A DNA stretch of 64,000 nucleotides from assembly GCF_021513215.1 (NCBI RefSeq), contig NZ_CP090975.1, positions 117,501 through 181,500 of the forward strand. The letters are read 5' to 3'. The stretch comes from Suttonella sp. R2A3. Lineage in GTDB: Bacteria > Pseudomonadota > Gammaproteobacteria > Cardiobacteriales > Cardiobacteriaceae. Position numbers and translations under genes: made by a program. Numbering within the stretch: the first letter of the stretch is position 1; each line of letters opens with the position of its first letter. The notes below the pieces were generated by a model, which ran no database searches, was not told where the DNA came from, and worked only from the letters and a program-made list of their open reading frames with translations. Below, piece by piece: positions 19,894 through 29,605 of this stretch.

Positions 19894-19922
19894 TTGACAA
19901 TGGCGCGTAGTGTCCGTATGAT
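19894..19922 (+). promoter_or_regulatory. Strong sigma-70 promoter for rpmH-rnpA
   Basis: TTGACA at 19894-19899 and TATGAT at 19917-19922 are separated by 17 bases. This is near consensus and lies 33 bases before rpmH, fitting a highly expressed ribosomal gene. Confidence 0.85.
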
Positions 19923-19955
19923 TGCGCGTTTTGCGTCCCCCAAGCGGAGAGAATC

Positions 19956-20096
19956 ATGTCTACAAAAAGAACATATCAACCAAGTAATATCAAGCGTAAG
20001 CGTACCCACGGTTTTCGTGCGCGTATGGCAACCAAAAATGGCCGTCAGGTACTAAACCGTCGTCGTGCTAAAGGCCGTCATAGCTTAACCGTGTAA
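19956..20096 (+). CDS. rpmH: 50S ribosomal protein L34
   Basis: The 46-residue frame begins [20 protein letters not shown] and ends [12 protein letters not shown], the L34 pattern. GGAGAG lies just upstream. It precedes rnpA as in most bacteria. In many gammaproteobacteria dnaA sits on the other side of rpmH; here rsmI takes that place. Confidence 0.97.
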   Translation: MSTKRTYQPSNIKRKRTHGFRARMATKNGRQVLNRRRAKGRHSLTV

Positions 20097-20109
20097 TTTT
20101 TAGCGCGTG

Positions 20110-20457
20110 ATGAACCAGTCTTTCGGTAAAGACCGGCGACTGCTCACGCAAAGTGATTACACTGCTGTATTTAACGCCCCAGAAGAGCGTAGTAGCGATC
20201 GCTACTTCACTGTTTTGGGGCGTTGTCGCGAGCAAGGTATGTCACGGCTGGGTTTGGCGATTGCTAAACGCCGTATTGCACGTGCCCATGAGCGGAATCG
20301 TCTTAAGCGCCTTGTGCGCGAGAGTTTTCGCACCCATCATTTTAAAAATGACCGCTCTTTAGATGTGGTGTTGTTGGCTAAAAGCGCTGCGAAAGATGCG
20401 GATAATGCGCGATTAATAGCCTCATTAGAGCGCCATTGGCGCAAAATCAAGCTGTAA
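20110..20457 (+). CDS. rnpA: Ribonuclease P protein component
   Basis: The 115-residue basic protein binds RNase P RNA for tRNA 5' maturation. The N-terminus is FGKDRRLLTQSDYTAVF, and the conserved RNR helix AHERNRLKRLVRESFRTH is in the middle. GTG 20107 directly precedes ATG 20110 in frame; either could serve as the start. It follows rpmH by 13 bases. Confidence 0.95.
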   Translation: MNQSFGKDRRLLTQSDYTAVFNAPEERSSDRYFTVLGRCREQGMSRLGLAIAKRRIARAHERNRLKRLVRESFRTHHFKNDRSLDVVLLAKSAAKDADNARLIASLERHWRKIKL

Positions 20458-20526
20458 TGCTGAAGGAATTGGCAATCGTCATTATGTCGGTTTGTCCAAG
20501 GGCCATTAGCGCTATATAATGCCGCG

Positions 20527-20763
20527 ATGAAATGGGTCCTGATTCGCTTAATCCGACTATATCGCTTGGTGTTAAGCCCCATCATGGGGCAGCAGTGTCG
20601 TTTTGAGCCAACGTGTTCACGCTATGGCGAAGAAGCCATCGAAACGCATGGTGCGTTAAAAGGTGGTTGGCTAACGATAAAACGGATTGTAAAATGCGGC
20701 CCTTGGCATCGTGGCGGATATGATCCGGTACCTAAAAAAACTGTGGGGAAGAATGAAGAATAA
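20527..20763 (+). CDS. yidD: Membrane protein insertion efficiency factor YidD
   Basis: The 78-residue protein shows the YidD pattern [19 protein letters not shown] followed by [15 protein letters not shown], with the conserved cysteines, and ends near [13 protein letters not shown]. It has an amphipathic N-terminus and helps insertion through YidC. The gene overlaps the start of yidC by 11 bases. Confidence 0.94.
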   Translation: MKWVLIRLIRLYRLVLSPIMGQQCRFEPTCSRYGEEAIETHGALKGGWLTIKRIVKCGPWHRGGYDPVPKKTVGKNEE

Positions 20764-22426
20764 TCTGAGATTGATTTTGTATGTGGTGGCTTTTGGCATC
20801 GCGTTTATTTTGTGGAATAAATGGCAATTAGCCAATCAACCTGAACCAACTGCCACACTAACCACCACGCAGCAAAGCGCAGCACCAGCAGCGGCTTCTG
20901 CAAGTGGTGAAGATGCACCGATTCCTGGCGCAGCTTCAGGTGGTGTTAATGCCGCTAATAATGCCGGCGAAGTCCCACAGCAGCAAGTAAGTTCTAACGA
21001 AGTGGTCACGGTGCAAACCGATGTGCTTAATGTGACGTTTAACTTACAAGGCGCCACCATTACCCGTGCAGAGTTGCTCGAATATCCCGCGAGTAAAAAC
21101 AGCGATCAACCACTGGCGTTGATGCGTACCGAAAACCCAGCGCGTTTTATTATGCAAAGTGGTCTGGCATCGAGTGATTCAGGTGCTGCCCCAACTCATA
21201 ATGCACTCTTTAGCGCCCAGCAAAAAACATACACTTTAAGCGATGGTCAAGACGAGCTGCGTGTGCCGTTCCAGTGGGTCAATGAGCAAGGCATTACAGT
21301 CACCAAAACCTTTATCTTCCAGCGTGGAAAATACGAAGTTGGCTTAGAGCAAAAGGTTGAGAATGGCAGTGACAGCGCTTGGCAGGGCTATCCATATCAG
21401 CAGCTTGATTTTGGTACTGCCCCACCACGTGGTGGCATTGGCCAGGTCTATACCTTTACCGGCGGGGTGATGTCGACTTCTGATGATCGTTACCGCAAAA
21501 TCGATCTCGATGATATTCGTAAAAGCAATACCGAAGTTAGCAGCAAAGATGGCTGGGTTGCGATGATCCAGCATTACTTCCTAGGTGCGCTGATTCCACC
21601 GGAAGGTAATAACAGTAATTTCTACACCCGTTATTACAATAACAACCATATCATTGGTATTTCTGGGCAAAATCACAGTGTTGCGCCAGGTGAAGAAACG
21701 CTGATGGAGAGCCGTCTCTATATTGGTCCGAAAATCCAAAGCCGTTTACAAGAAGTCGCGCCGGCACTCGATAAAACAGTCGATTATGGCTTCTTGTTTA
21801 TGATCGCGCAGCCGATGTTCTATGTGCTGAACTTTATTCATGGCATCATTGGCAACTGGGGTTGGGCGATTATCGTCATGACGCTGTTGATTAAGCTGAT
21901 GTTCTTTATGCCGTCAGCATGGGCGTATAAATCTATGGCGAAAATGCGTCGCCTGCAGCCACACATGACCCGCCTCAAAGAACGCTATGGTGATGACCGT
22001 CAAGCGATGAGCCAGGCGATGATGAAGCTCTATCGTGATGAGAAGGTGAATCCTGCAAGCGGCTGTTTACCAATGCTGTTACAGATTCCGTTCTTTATCG
22101 CCTTTTATTGGGTGTTGGTTGAGTCGGTTGAATTGCGTCAAGCGCCATGGATGATGTGGATTCAAGATCTCTCGGCGAAAGATCCGCTGTTTATTCTGCC
22201 GGTATTGAACGCCTCGTTGATGTTTTTACAGCAAAAACTCAACCCAACGCCACCGGATCCATTACAGGCAAAAATCATGATGATGTTGCCGTTGGTGTTT
22301 GGTTTTATGTTCATGTGGTTCCCGTCAGGTTTGGTATTGTACTGGACCGTGAGTAATGCGTTCTCGATTGTGCAGCAGTACATTATGAACAAGCGCTACG
22401 GTGAACCGGTCAAGAAGAAAGCATGA
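20753..22426 (+). CDS. yidC: Membrane protein insertase YidC
   Basis: The 557-residue inner-membrane insertase begins with a membrane anchor (about residues 7-24). A long periplasmic domain follows with an alanine-rich linker (about 40-85), then five C-terminal membrane segments from about 340. The core has [16 protein letters not shown]-like text near 365 and the [19 protein letters not shown] region. I chose ATG 20753; the frame runs upstream to a GTG at 20711, inside yidD, giving a charged extension without family support. Confidence 0.95.
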   Translation: MKNNLRLILYVVAFGIAFILWNKWQLANQPEPTATLTTTQQSAAPAAASASGEDAPIPGAASGGVNAANNAGEVPQQQVSSNEVVTVQTDVLNVTFNLQGATITRAELLEYPASKNSDQPLALMRTENPARFIMQSGLASSDSGAAPTHNALFSAQQKTYTLSDGQDELRVPFQWVNEQGITVTKTFIFQRGKYEVGLEQKVENGSDSAWQGYPYQQLDFGTAPPRGGIGQVYTFTGGVMSTSDDRYRKIDLDDIRKSNTEVSSKDGWVAMIQHYFLGALIPPEGNNSNFYTRYYNNNHIIGISGQNHSVAPGEETLMESRLYIGPKIQSRLQEVAPALDKTVDYGFLFMIAQPMFYVLNFIHGIIGNWGWAIIVMTLLIKLMFFMPSAWAYKSMAKMRRLQPHMTRLKERYGDDRQAMSQAMMKLYRDEKVNPASGCLPMLLQIPFFIAFYWVLVESVELRQAPWMMWIQDLSAKDPLFILPVLNASLMFLQQKLNPTPPDPLQAKIMMMLPLVFGFMFMWFPSGLVLYWTVSNAFSIVQQYIMNKRYGEPVKKKA

Positions 22427-23763
22427 CCAACGAAGATACTATCGTTGCACTCGCTACGCCGCCTGGACAGGGCGGCGTCGCTGTTTTACGCTTAAGTGGT
22501 ACAGAAGCTTTAGCCATTGCCAAAGCGATCACAGGAAAAACTCCAGAACCTCGCTACGCAGTATTCAGCAATTTTCAAGCTGCTGATGGCGCAGTGATTG
22601 ATCAGGGCTTAGTGCTGTATTTTCGCGCACCCCATTCGTTTACTGGTGAAGATGTGGTTGAGCTGCAAGGTCATGGTGGGGTTGCGGTCACCCAAAGCCT
22701 GTTGCAAGAATGTATTAACGCTGGGGCGCGTTTGGCTGAGGCTGGTGAGTTTTCTAAACGTGCGTTCTTAAACGATAAAATCGATTTAGCACAAGCCGAA
22801 GCCATTGCTGATTTGGTCAGCGCGCGTTCACAAGCGGCAGCGCGTGCGGCCTCCCAATCCCTGCAAGGCGTTTTTTCGCAAAAGGTTGAAGCACTCGCTG
22901 AAGAATTACTCGCGCTGCGTGTTTATATTGAAGCGGCGCTCGATTTTCCAGAAGAAGAAATCGATTTTTTGACTGAAGGCGATATCGAAGGGCGTCTAAA
23001 AACCTGGGGTGCGCAGCTTGAGGAACTCATTGGTCAAACCAGTCAAGGTTGTTTACTCAATGAAGGCGTTAATATGGTATTGCTTGGTAAGCCGAATGCG
23101 GGTAAATCGAGTTTGCTCAACGCTTTGGTTGGTGAAGAACGTGCGATTGTCACCGAACATGCCGGAACCACGCGCGATATTGTTCGTGAAACGGTGGTGA
23201 TTGAAGGGATTCCAGTCAATATTCTCGATACGGCAGGGTTGCGTGAGAGCGATGATGCGATTGAGCAAGAAGGCATTCGTCGTTCGCATCAAGCGATGGC
23301 CCAAGCCGATATTGTGGTGTGGATTAGCGACGCGACAGCGCTCGATGAAGCCGCGCGTGAACAAGCGCTTGCCGATAAACCGGCGCATATTCCGGTGCTC
23401 GATGTGTATAACAAAATGGACTTATTAGATGGCGCGCAGCAAAGCGAACATACTGAGCGTCTGTATCTAGCAGCCAAAACCGGTGATGGGCTCAATGATT
23501 TTACCCGACGTGTCGCACAATTAGTGGGGAAAAATCAGCGTGAAGAAACGCTGTTTATAGCCCGTGAGCGTCACGTACGCGCCTTACAGCGAACCCAGGA
23601 ATACTACCAACACGCCTACGCACAAACGCGTGGTGCGCGCTTAGCGGAGTTGATTGCTGAAGATTTGCGTCTCGCTCATGACGCCCTTGGCGAAATTACC
23701 GGTACGGTTAGCGCTGATGATTTGCTCGGCGTTATTTTTTCATCATTTTGCATTGGGAAATAA
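22423..23763 (+). CDS. mnmE: tRNA modification GTPase MnmE
   Basis: The 446-residue protein, with MnmG, makes the cmnm5 modification on wobble uridine. Its N-terminus DTIVALATPPGQGGVAVLRLSG is the formyl-tetrahydrofolate-binding domain. The G domain (about 215-370) has GKPNAGKSSLLN, DTAGLRES and NKMD. The C-terminus ends FCIGK, holding the conserved cysteine. It overlaps yidC by four bases (ATGA), completing the rpmH-rnpA-yidD-yidC-mnmE group. Confidence 0.96.
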   Translation: MTNEDTIVALATPPGQGGVAVLRLSGTEALAIAKAITGKTPEPRYAVFSNFQAADGAVIDQGLVLYFRAPHSFTGEDVVELQGHGGVAVTQSLLQECINAGARLAEAGEFSKRAFLNDKIDLAQAEAIADLVSARSQAAARAASQSLQGVFSQKVEALAEELLALRVYIEAALDFPEEEIDFLTEGDIEGRLKTWGAQLEELIGQTSQGCLLNEGVNMVLLGKPNAGKSSLLNALVGEERAIVTEHAGTTRDIVRETVVIEGIPVNILDTAGLRESDDAIEQEGIRRSHQAMAQADIVVWISDATALDEAAREQALADKPAHIPVLDVYNKMDLLDGAQQSEHTERLYLAAKTGDGLNDFTRRVAQLVGKNQREETLFIARERHVRALQRTQEYYQHAYAQTRGARLAELIAEDLRLAHDALGEITGTVSADDLLGVIFSSFCIGK

Positions 23764-23765
23764 AA

Positions 23766-25141
23766 ATGCGCGAATCCACCACTCGACTTCATCAACCCTC
23801 ACTTACTGAGGCAGCGCTTGTCGCACTCTTTACCGTAACCACACTTTCCTTGCTCATTATTGGCACTGGCTGGGCACCACATATTGGGATTGTGGTGGTG
23901 ATGATCTGCTTATTGGTATATGGGCGAGTGCGCGCGGTTGATTATGCAGCGATGCAAAAAGCGATGGCATCGTCTTTGCTAGCGAGCGTTGGCGCACTGT
24001 ACCTCTTCTTCTTTATTGGTATTCTGGTTAGTGCTTTATTGATCAGTGGGGCGATTCCCAGCTTGATTTACTATGGTACAGAGTTGATGCACGCCAAAGT
24101 ATTTTATGTGTCGGTGTTTGTGATTACTGGCATTATTGGGGTCGCGTTAGGCAGCAGTTTGACCACAGCCGCAACATTAGGTGTGGCTTTTATGGGCATT
24201 GGTGAAGCTTTTGGGGCGAATGCCGCGATCACAGCGGGTGCCGTAGTCTCTGGTGCTTTTTTGGGCGATAAAATGTCGCCGCTATCTGATACGACAACGA
24301 TCGCCGCGGCAACGGTGGGTATTGATTTGTTCAGTCATATCCGAAATATGCTCTATACCGCCGTACCTGCGTTTGTGATCTGTTGTATCTTGTATGGCGT
24401 ATTATCACTGACAGGCGATAACCAGATTGGCGATGCGGCGAGGATTAATGAATTTCGCGCTGCACTATTAGACACAGGCCTTATTCATCCAGTTTCTTTT
24501 CTACCATTTGTCCTGTTGGTGGTATTAGCGCTGCTGCGTGTGCCAGCGGTGATGGCGATGATTTATACCTCGGTGCTGGCGATTATTATTGCCCAGTTTT
24601 TCACCTACAGCGACTGGCAACAGTACGGCACGATTTTCTTTGCTGGTTTCCAACCAGATACGGCTTGGGCACCTGATATTGTGCGGATGTTTAGTCGTGG
24701 CGGCCTGCAGAATATGTTTTTCACCCTGACTATCGTGATACTTGCGGTGAGTATGGGGGGTTATTGTTTGCACTTGGCGTTGTGCCGCGTTTGCTCGCCG
24801 CTATTGCTGCCTGGTTGACTGGGCGTTTACGCGCCACTGCAGCGGTGGCGATGACCAGCGTGGGCGTGAATGTGTTAATCGGTGAGCAATACTTGAGTAT
24901 TTTATTATCGGGCGAAACGTTTAAACCGATTTACGATCGCCTGGGGTTGGCGCGCAAGCAGCTCTCGCGTACGCTAGAAGATGCCGGAACGGTGATTAAC
25001 CCCTTGGTGCCTTGGAGTGTATGTGGCGTATTTATTGCCAACCAGCTTGAGATTAGCGTGCTGAGCTATTTACCTTACGCCTTTTTTTGCTATTTAAGTA
25101 TTCTGATTACGTTAGTATTGCCTGGTAGTCGTGAGGACTGA
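23766..25141 (+). pseudogene. NhaC-like Na+/H+ antiporter, frameshifted
   Basis: Two overlapping frames together make one NhaC family antiporter. The first (from ATG 23766) covers the N-terminal three quarters with many membrane helices and motifs GVALGSSLTTAATLGVAF and GAFLGDKMSPLSDTTTIAA. It breaks near the six-G run at 24755-24760. Adding one G gives MGGLLFALGVVPRLL and continues in the second frame to 25141, for a 458-residue product of normal family length. As written, the first frame ends at 24818. The family exchanges Na+ for H+ in the inner membrane. Sequencing error or a recent mutation are both possible. Confidence 0.82.
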
Positions 25142-26060
25142 TTTTCGCGAGCATGTGGCCAAGCGTGCGGCGTTTTTTGCTGCTATCCGCCGTTTTTTTG
25201 CCGAACGTCAGGTGCTTGAAGTCGATACCCCACATTTATCACATGCGGCAAGCACGGATGTGCATTTGCACAGTTTTCAGGTGAGCAATGACTGTTTTTT
25301 GAACACCTCACCTGAGTTTGCCATGAAGCGCCTGCTTGCAGCAGGCAGTGGGGACATTTACCAACTCGCGCATGTGTTTCGTGGTGAAGAGCAAGGTAGA
25401 CGCCATTTACCCGAATTCATGATGCTTGAATGGTATCGTGAACAGATGACGCATGAGGATTTAATCAAGGAAGTGGACGCTTTAGTGCGTGAACTCGTGC
25501 CACAGCGTAAGGCTTTGCCGTTAGTGATTAGCGCTTATGATGTGCTGTTTCGCGAGCACGTGGGGTTTGACCCATTGATTGTGGGTGATGCGGATTTAAC
25601 AGCCGCGGCTGAGCGAGTGGTTGCTGGGTGCACGCAGTGGCAACTCGAGCGTGATGGCTACCTGGACTTGCTTTTTACGCACCTGATCGAGCCACAGTTA
25701 GGCAAGGATTGCTGGCAATTTGTGGTCGATTATCCACCGAGCCAAGCGGCATTAGCAAGAATCATTACCCGCAAAGATGGACAAGTAGTCGCGGCGCGTT
25801 TTGAGCTCTACGCTGAAAGTTTGGAGCTGTGTAATGGCTATTGGGAGTTAAGCGATGCGGACGAGCAGCGCGCACGCTTTATCGCGGATAACGCCGAGCG
25901 CAAAGCTAAAGGTTTAGCGGAGATGCCGATTGATGAGGCGTTATTACACGCGCTTGACCAAGGGTTGCCCGATTGTGCTGGGGTGGCGCTTGGTGTCGAT
26001 CGATTGTTGATGCTTGCCTTGGAGGCAAAAGAGATACAATCGGTACAGTTGCTAGATTAG
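25131..26060 (+). CDS. epmA: EF-P--(R)-beta-lysine ligase
   Basis: The 309-residue class II lysyl-tRNA-synthetase-like protein lacks the anticodon-binding domain. It attaches beta-lysine to elongation factor P. Motifs: VLEVDTPHLSHAASTD, FRGEEQGRRHLPEFMMLEWYR, LELCNGYWELSD, and the class II motif 3 region CAGVALGVDRLLMLALEA. The C-terminus is about 15 residues shorter than E. coli EpmA. The GTG start overlaps the end of the antiporter gene by 11 bases. EpmB and EF-P are not in the window. Confidence 0.92.
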   Translation: MRTDFREHVAKRAAFFAAIRRFFAERQVLEVDTPHLSHAASTDVHLHSFQVSNDCFLNTSPEFAMKRLLAAGSGDIYQLAHVFRGEEQGRRHLPEFMMLEWYREQMTHEDLIKEVDALVRELVPQRKALPLVISAYDVLFREHVGFDPLIVGDADLTAAAERVVAGCTQWQLERDGYLDLLFTHLIEPQLGKDCWQFVVDYPPSQAALARIITRKDGQVVAARFELYAESLELCNGYWELSDADEQRARFIADNAERKAKGLAEMPIDEALLHALDQGLPDCAGVALGVDRLLMLALEAKEIQSVQLLD

Positions 26061-26096
26061 CGTTGTCACCGGTTTTACAAGGAAGGTCGTACGCCG

Positions 26097-26813
26097 ATGA
26101 AGATCACACCATGGTTTCTTTTGCTCGCACCCATCTTATACCTGCAAGGGAAATACGTACGCCGCGTCACACCGCAGCTCGCTGAAGCTTCTGGTGCGCG
26201 AGAGGGGCAAAGCGGCAGTGGTGAGCCGCTGTCGGTGTTAATTGTTGGTGACTCATCAGCAGTTGGGGTTGGTGTCAGTAGACAGGAAGAAGCCTTGTCT
26301 GGGCAACTTGGCTCGTTACTCGCAGAGCACTATCAAGTCAATTGGCAGGTGATCGCGCGTACCGGTAGTGATAGCCGCAGTTTACTTAAGCGATTACACA
26401 AACTCGAACCGGCGGAGATTGATGTGGTGGTTGTCGTAATTGGGGTTAACGATGTCACAGCGATGATTGATGTCTCGCTGTGGCAAGATCGACTGAAAAA
26501 AATCGTTGCCTTAATTAAGCAGCGCTGTCGAGCGAAGCTGATTATTCTCTCAGAAATCCCGCCGATGGCGCATTTTCCCGCGCTTCCCCAGCCTTTGCGT
26601 TGGTATTTGGGCCGTGAAGCGACTCGATTGAATAAAGCGAGTCGTGCATTGCTTGCGGATTATGCGGATTGTTATTTTGTGCCGCTGCCCGATTTAACCG
26701 GTTCTTCGTCTGACGCGCAGCATTATATGGCTGAAGATGGCTTTCATCCTAATGCGGCGGCTTATCGACTTTGGGCTAATGCACTCGCCGATCATATACG
26801 AACCCACCATTGA
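26097..26813 (+). CDS. SGNH/GDSL-type hydrolase
   Basis: The 238-residue protein has a single N-terminal hydrophobic segment (about 5-17). An SGNH hydrolase domain follows: GDSSAVGVG (nucleophile Ser near 53), a central glycine block, VIGVNDVTAM (Asn) and DGFHPNAAAY (catalytic Asp and His). Such enzymes are esterases or lipases; the substrate is unknown. The N-terminal segment implies membrane anchoring with the enzyme outside the cytoplasm. It is convergent with the ctp-type protease gene. Confidence 0.85.
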   Translation: MKITPWFLLLAPILYLQGKYVRRVTPQLAEASGAREGQSGSGEPLSVLIVGDSSAVGVGVSRQEEALSGQLGSLLAEHYQVNWQVIARTGSDSRSLLKRLHKLEPAEIDVVVVVIGVNDVTAMIDVSLWQDRLKKIVALIKQRCRAKLIILSEIPPMAHFPALPQPLRWYLGREATRLNKASRALLADYADCYFVPLPDLTGSSSDAQHYMAEDGFHPNAAAYRLWANALADHIRTHH

Positions 26814-26841
26814 CCGTCAGCGACTTCTTAAAACCCCTTGG

Positions 26842-28155
26842 TTAAGGTGCGCGCTTAGTGGTTTCAGTTTGGTTCTGGGCGTTAATCAGCAGAATTTTCA
26901 ATAAATTCTTCGCTTGAGTGAGTACGCTGTCGCGCTCACTCGATTTGTCAGGCGATGGGTTATCGGTGGTATTTCTTAACGGGCTTAGTGAAACATCAGG
27001 AGCGATACCACGGTCTTGTAATAGTTTGTTATCCGGGGTGAAATAATGGCCTGTGGTGAGCTTAATCGCGCCACCGTGATAGAGCGGAAACAGCGTCTGT
27101 ACGCTCCCTTTACCATAAGATGCCTCACCAACGACCATTGCGCGTTGATTTTCCTGTAAGGCCGCTGCGAGAATTTCTGCACTCGATGCGGTGCCACGGT
27201 TGATCAGGATGATGATCGGTTGACCGTCTAACACATCACCAGCTTTCGCCTCATAGCGTTGCTGTTCCATATCGTTGCGATCACGCACGGTTAGGATCAC
27301 ACCTTTTTCTAAAAACAGATCCGCGCTATCGACTGCACTGAATAAATAACCGCCAGGGTTGTCGCGTAAATCGATTAATAGGCCATCAATGGCTTGTTCA
27401 GCACGGCGCTCTTCTAAGGCGCTCTGTAAACTCTCGGTGGTATCTTCTTGGAATTGAGAGATACTGAGATAGAGCATGCCTTTTTCTAACCATTGACTGG
27501 CAATACTATTGGTATGAATCAGACGCCGGGTGAGGGTAAATGAGAGATTCTTTTTATCACGCAGCACGCCGAGGGTGATTTGCGTGCCAACGCCACCTTC
27601 TAAGCGATTCATCGCCTCTTGCAGACCGAGTTCAAAGACTGACTGGCCGCCAATGGTGGTAATCACATCACCGTTAGTGATCCCCGCTTCAGCAGCAGGA
27701 CTGTTTTTAATCGCCGCAACCACTTCTATCACGCCATCTTTTACATCGATCACAATCCCAATACCGGCATAGTTGCCATCAGTTTGGTGCTCAAAGTTGT
27801 GGTACTGATCTTTATTAAGATACTGCGAGTGTGGGTCGAGGCGCGATAACATGCCATAGATAGCGTATTCAACCAGCTGTTCGTTGCTGACGTCTTTGAC
27901 ATAGTGTTTTTTGATGTTGTCAAAAACATCAACAAAGGTGCGTAACGATTGAAAAGGGATATCACTATTATTGTTTTCTGACCCCTCAAGTGAGGTGAGG
28001 GTGATTAAATTATTGGCTGCGCCATAGGCAATATCACCAGCCGCTTCTTCTGCAGCGGAGATTGGCTCTAAAGGTTCATCAGCCGTCGGCGCGAGGTCTT
28101 GGGCGTGGACAAAACTCAGCAAAACTAAAGCAAAACTAGAGAGATAAATGCGCAT
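26842..28155 (-). CDS. C-terminal processing S41 family peptidase
   Basis: The 437-residue exported protease has a signal peptide (residues 1-18, ending VHA). A helical region follows, then a PDZ domain (about 120-195: GIGIVIDVKDGVIEV, AGITNGDVI) and an S41 catalytic domain. The last shows LIDLRDNPGGYL and the serine/lysine pair in GTASSAEILAAAL and EASYGKGSVQTLF. I prefer the start at 28155, where a clean signal peptide begins; 28191 is an alternative. CtpA-type proteases cleave envelope proteins, often wall hydrolases. Confidence 0.9.
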   Translation of the reverse strand: MRIYLSSFALVLLSFVHAQDLAPTADEPLEPISAAEEAAGDIAYGAANNLITLTSLEGSENNNSDIPFQSLRTFVDVFDNIKKHYVKDVSNEQLVEYAIYGMLSRLDPHSQYLNKDQYHNFEHQTDGNYAGIGIVIDVKDGVIEVVAAIKNSPAAEAGITNGDVITTIGGQSVFELGLQEAMNRLEGGVGTQITLGVLRDKKNLSFTLTRRLIHTNSIASQWLEKGMLYLSISQFQEDTTESLQSALEERRAEQAIDGLLIDLRDNPGGYLFSAVDSADLFLEKGVILTVRDRNDMEQQRYEAKAGDVLDGQPIIILINRGTASSAEILAAALQENQRAMVVGEASYGKGSVQTLFPLYHGGAIKLTTGHYFTPDNKLLQDRGIAPDVSLSPLRNTTDNPSPDKSSERDSVLTQAKNLLKILLINAQNQTETTKRAP

Positions 28156-28287
28156 GAATGACATCAGAGTAAAATGTAACGGGTTGAGCATAACATATTT
28201 AGCAAAAGCGTTGGCTATTAGAAAATAACGTGACGTGACGATAATAATATGGCAGTATTAATTAGTTCGACTAAAAAAGGAGCAATC

Positions 28288-29355
28288 ATGAAAAGACGTC
28301 ATTTAATTAAAGCCGGTGGGGCTGGTGCGTTGGCATTGGGTGCTTCTTCTGCAGTACGTGCGGAAGAGGAAGTATTTAATTGGAAGTTGGTGATGTCCTG
28401 GCCAAAGAAATTTCCTGGCTTGGCCACAGAAATGGATTGGTTTGTCGAACAAATTAAGCGGGTCACCAATGGTCGCTTGAATATCACCATTTATGGCGCA
28501 GGCGAATTGGTGCCGGCGTTTGAGGTGTTTAACGCGGTAAGCGACGGTACAGCGGAAATGGGGCACGGTGCGGCGTATTACTGGAAAGGTAAGATTCCTG
28601 AGGCAGAGCTATTTACCTCGGTTCCGTTTGGCCTAACCCCGGTTGAATACAATGCGTGGTTTAGCGAAGGTGATGGTCAGGATTTACTGACAGAACTTTA
28701 TAAACCGTTTGGGGTTAAACCACTGCTTGGTGGTAACTCAGACTATCAAATGGGCGGCTGGTTTAATAAAGAGATTAATTCATTAGAAGATTTACAAGGG
28801 TTGAAGATTCGTATGCCGGGGATTGGTGGCGAAGTCTTTAAACGCGCGGGCGCAACCGTTGTCTCTATGCCAGGTGGTGAGATCTTTACCTCAATGCAAA
28901 GCGGTGTGGTTGATGCCGCAGATTGGGTCGGGCCATGGAACGATCAGGCGTTTGGCTTGTATAAAGCGGCTAAATATTACTATGGTGGCTGGCAGGAGCC
29001 AGGCTCTTCGATTGACTTATTATTTAATGAAGAAGCGTGGAATAAGTTACCTGAAGACATTCAAGCACAGGTTGAGATTGTTTCTGATGCCTTAAACCAG
29101 AAAATGCTTAGCCAATTCCGTCTAAATAACGCGTCTTCATTGAAGAACTTGGTAGAAAACGAAGGTGTTGAGCTCAAATTCTTCCCGGATGATGTCGTGG
29201 CTAAGTTCAAGAGTATCACCGAAGAATACTTAACTGAATACGCGGCACAAAGTGATATGGCGAAGAAAATTGCCGATTCTTACCTCGACTTTAAAGCAAA
29301 ACAAGTGGCGCTTTCAGAAAATGAGGCGCATATTTTGCGCTATCGCCTACCTTAG
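28288..29355 (+). CDS. TRAP transporter substrate-binding protein (DctP family)
   Basis: The 355-residue periplasmic binding protein begins MKRRHLIKAGGAGALALG, a twin-arginine-like signal. The mature part shows WPKKFPGLATEMDWFVEQI, the substrate-contact region LQGLKIRMPGIGGEVFKRAG and QSGVVDAADWVGPWNDQAFG. This is the subgroup used for 2-oxoacids and related acids. The start at 28288 has AAAAGGAG just upstream. No dctQ or dctM membrane genes lie beside it, so its partner must be elsewhere. It is followed by a terminator. Confidence 0.9.
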   Translation: MKRRHLIKAGGAGALALGASSAVRAEEEVFNWKLVMSWPKKFPGLATEMDWFVEQIKRVTNGRLNITIYGAGELVPAFEVFNAVSDGTAEMGHGAAYYWKGKIPEAELFTSVPFGLTPVEYNAWFSEGDGQDLLTELYKPFGVKPLLGGNSDYQMGGWFNKEINSLEDLQGLKIRMPGIGGEVFKRAGATVVSMPGGEIFTSMQSGVVDAADWVGPWNDQAFGLYKAAKYYYGGWQEPGSSIDLLFNEEAWNKLPEDIQAQVEIVSDALNQKMLSQFRLNNASSLKNLVENEGVELKFFPDDVVAKFKSITEEYLTEYAAQSDMAKKIADSYLDFKAKQVALSENEAHILRYRLP

Positions 29356-29374
29356 TATTTTATCTTTGCATAAA

Positions 29375-29401
29375 GTCCCTGTATCGCAGGGGCCTTTTTT
29401 T
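29375..29401 (+). terminator. Rho-independent terminator
   Basis: Stem CCCTG / CAGGG with loop TATCG, followed by a long T run, after the TRAP binding protein gene. Confidence 0.8.
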
Positions 29402-29536
29402 ATGCCCATAATGATTGTATGAATAAACGATCAGTTTGAAAATAATAAACTTTTGCGTTGTGCGTTTAAGGTAAGCGTCGTCACGCAAATCAAGCGTTTT
29501 TTGCTACAGCTTGGCAACGTCTGAATACGCTATTCA

Positions 29537-29545
29537 TGATACAAT
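29537..29545 (+). promoter_or_regulatory. Candidate extended -10 promoter of aceEF
   Basis: TGATACAAT is an extended -10 (TGn plus TACAAT), about 60 bases before aceE. The -35 region is weak. A small hairpin GCCGC / GCGGC (about 29559-29570) lies in the leader. Confidence 0.4.
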
Positions 29546-29605
29546 CTGCGACTGAAAAAAGCCGCTTGCGGCGATACCGATGATTAATTAGGAGAGATAA
29601 CTGTC

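Noticed and set aside
19868-19955. Replication origin before rpmH
   Set aside because: The gap is 88 bases and holds a consensus promoter, with no DnaA-box cluster and no dnaA.
25973-26185. Frameshift at the end of epmA
   Set aside because: The protein is slightly short, but no other frame restores the usual C-terminal residues, so a natural shorter end is more likely.
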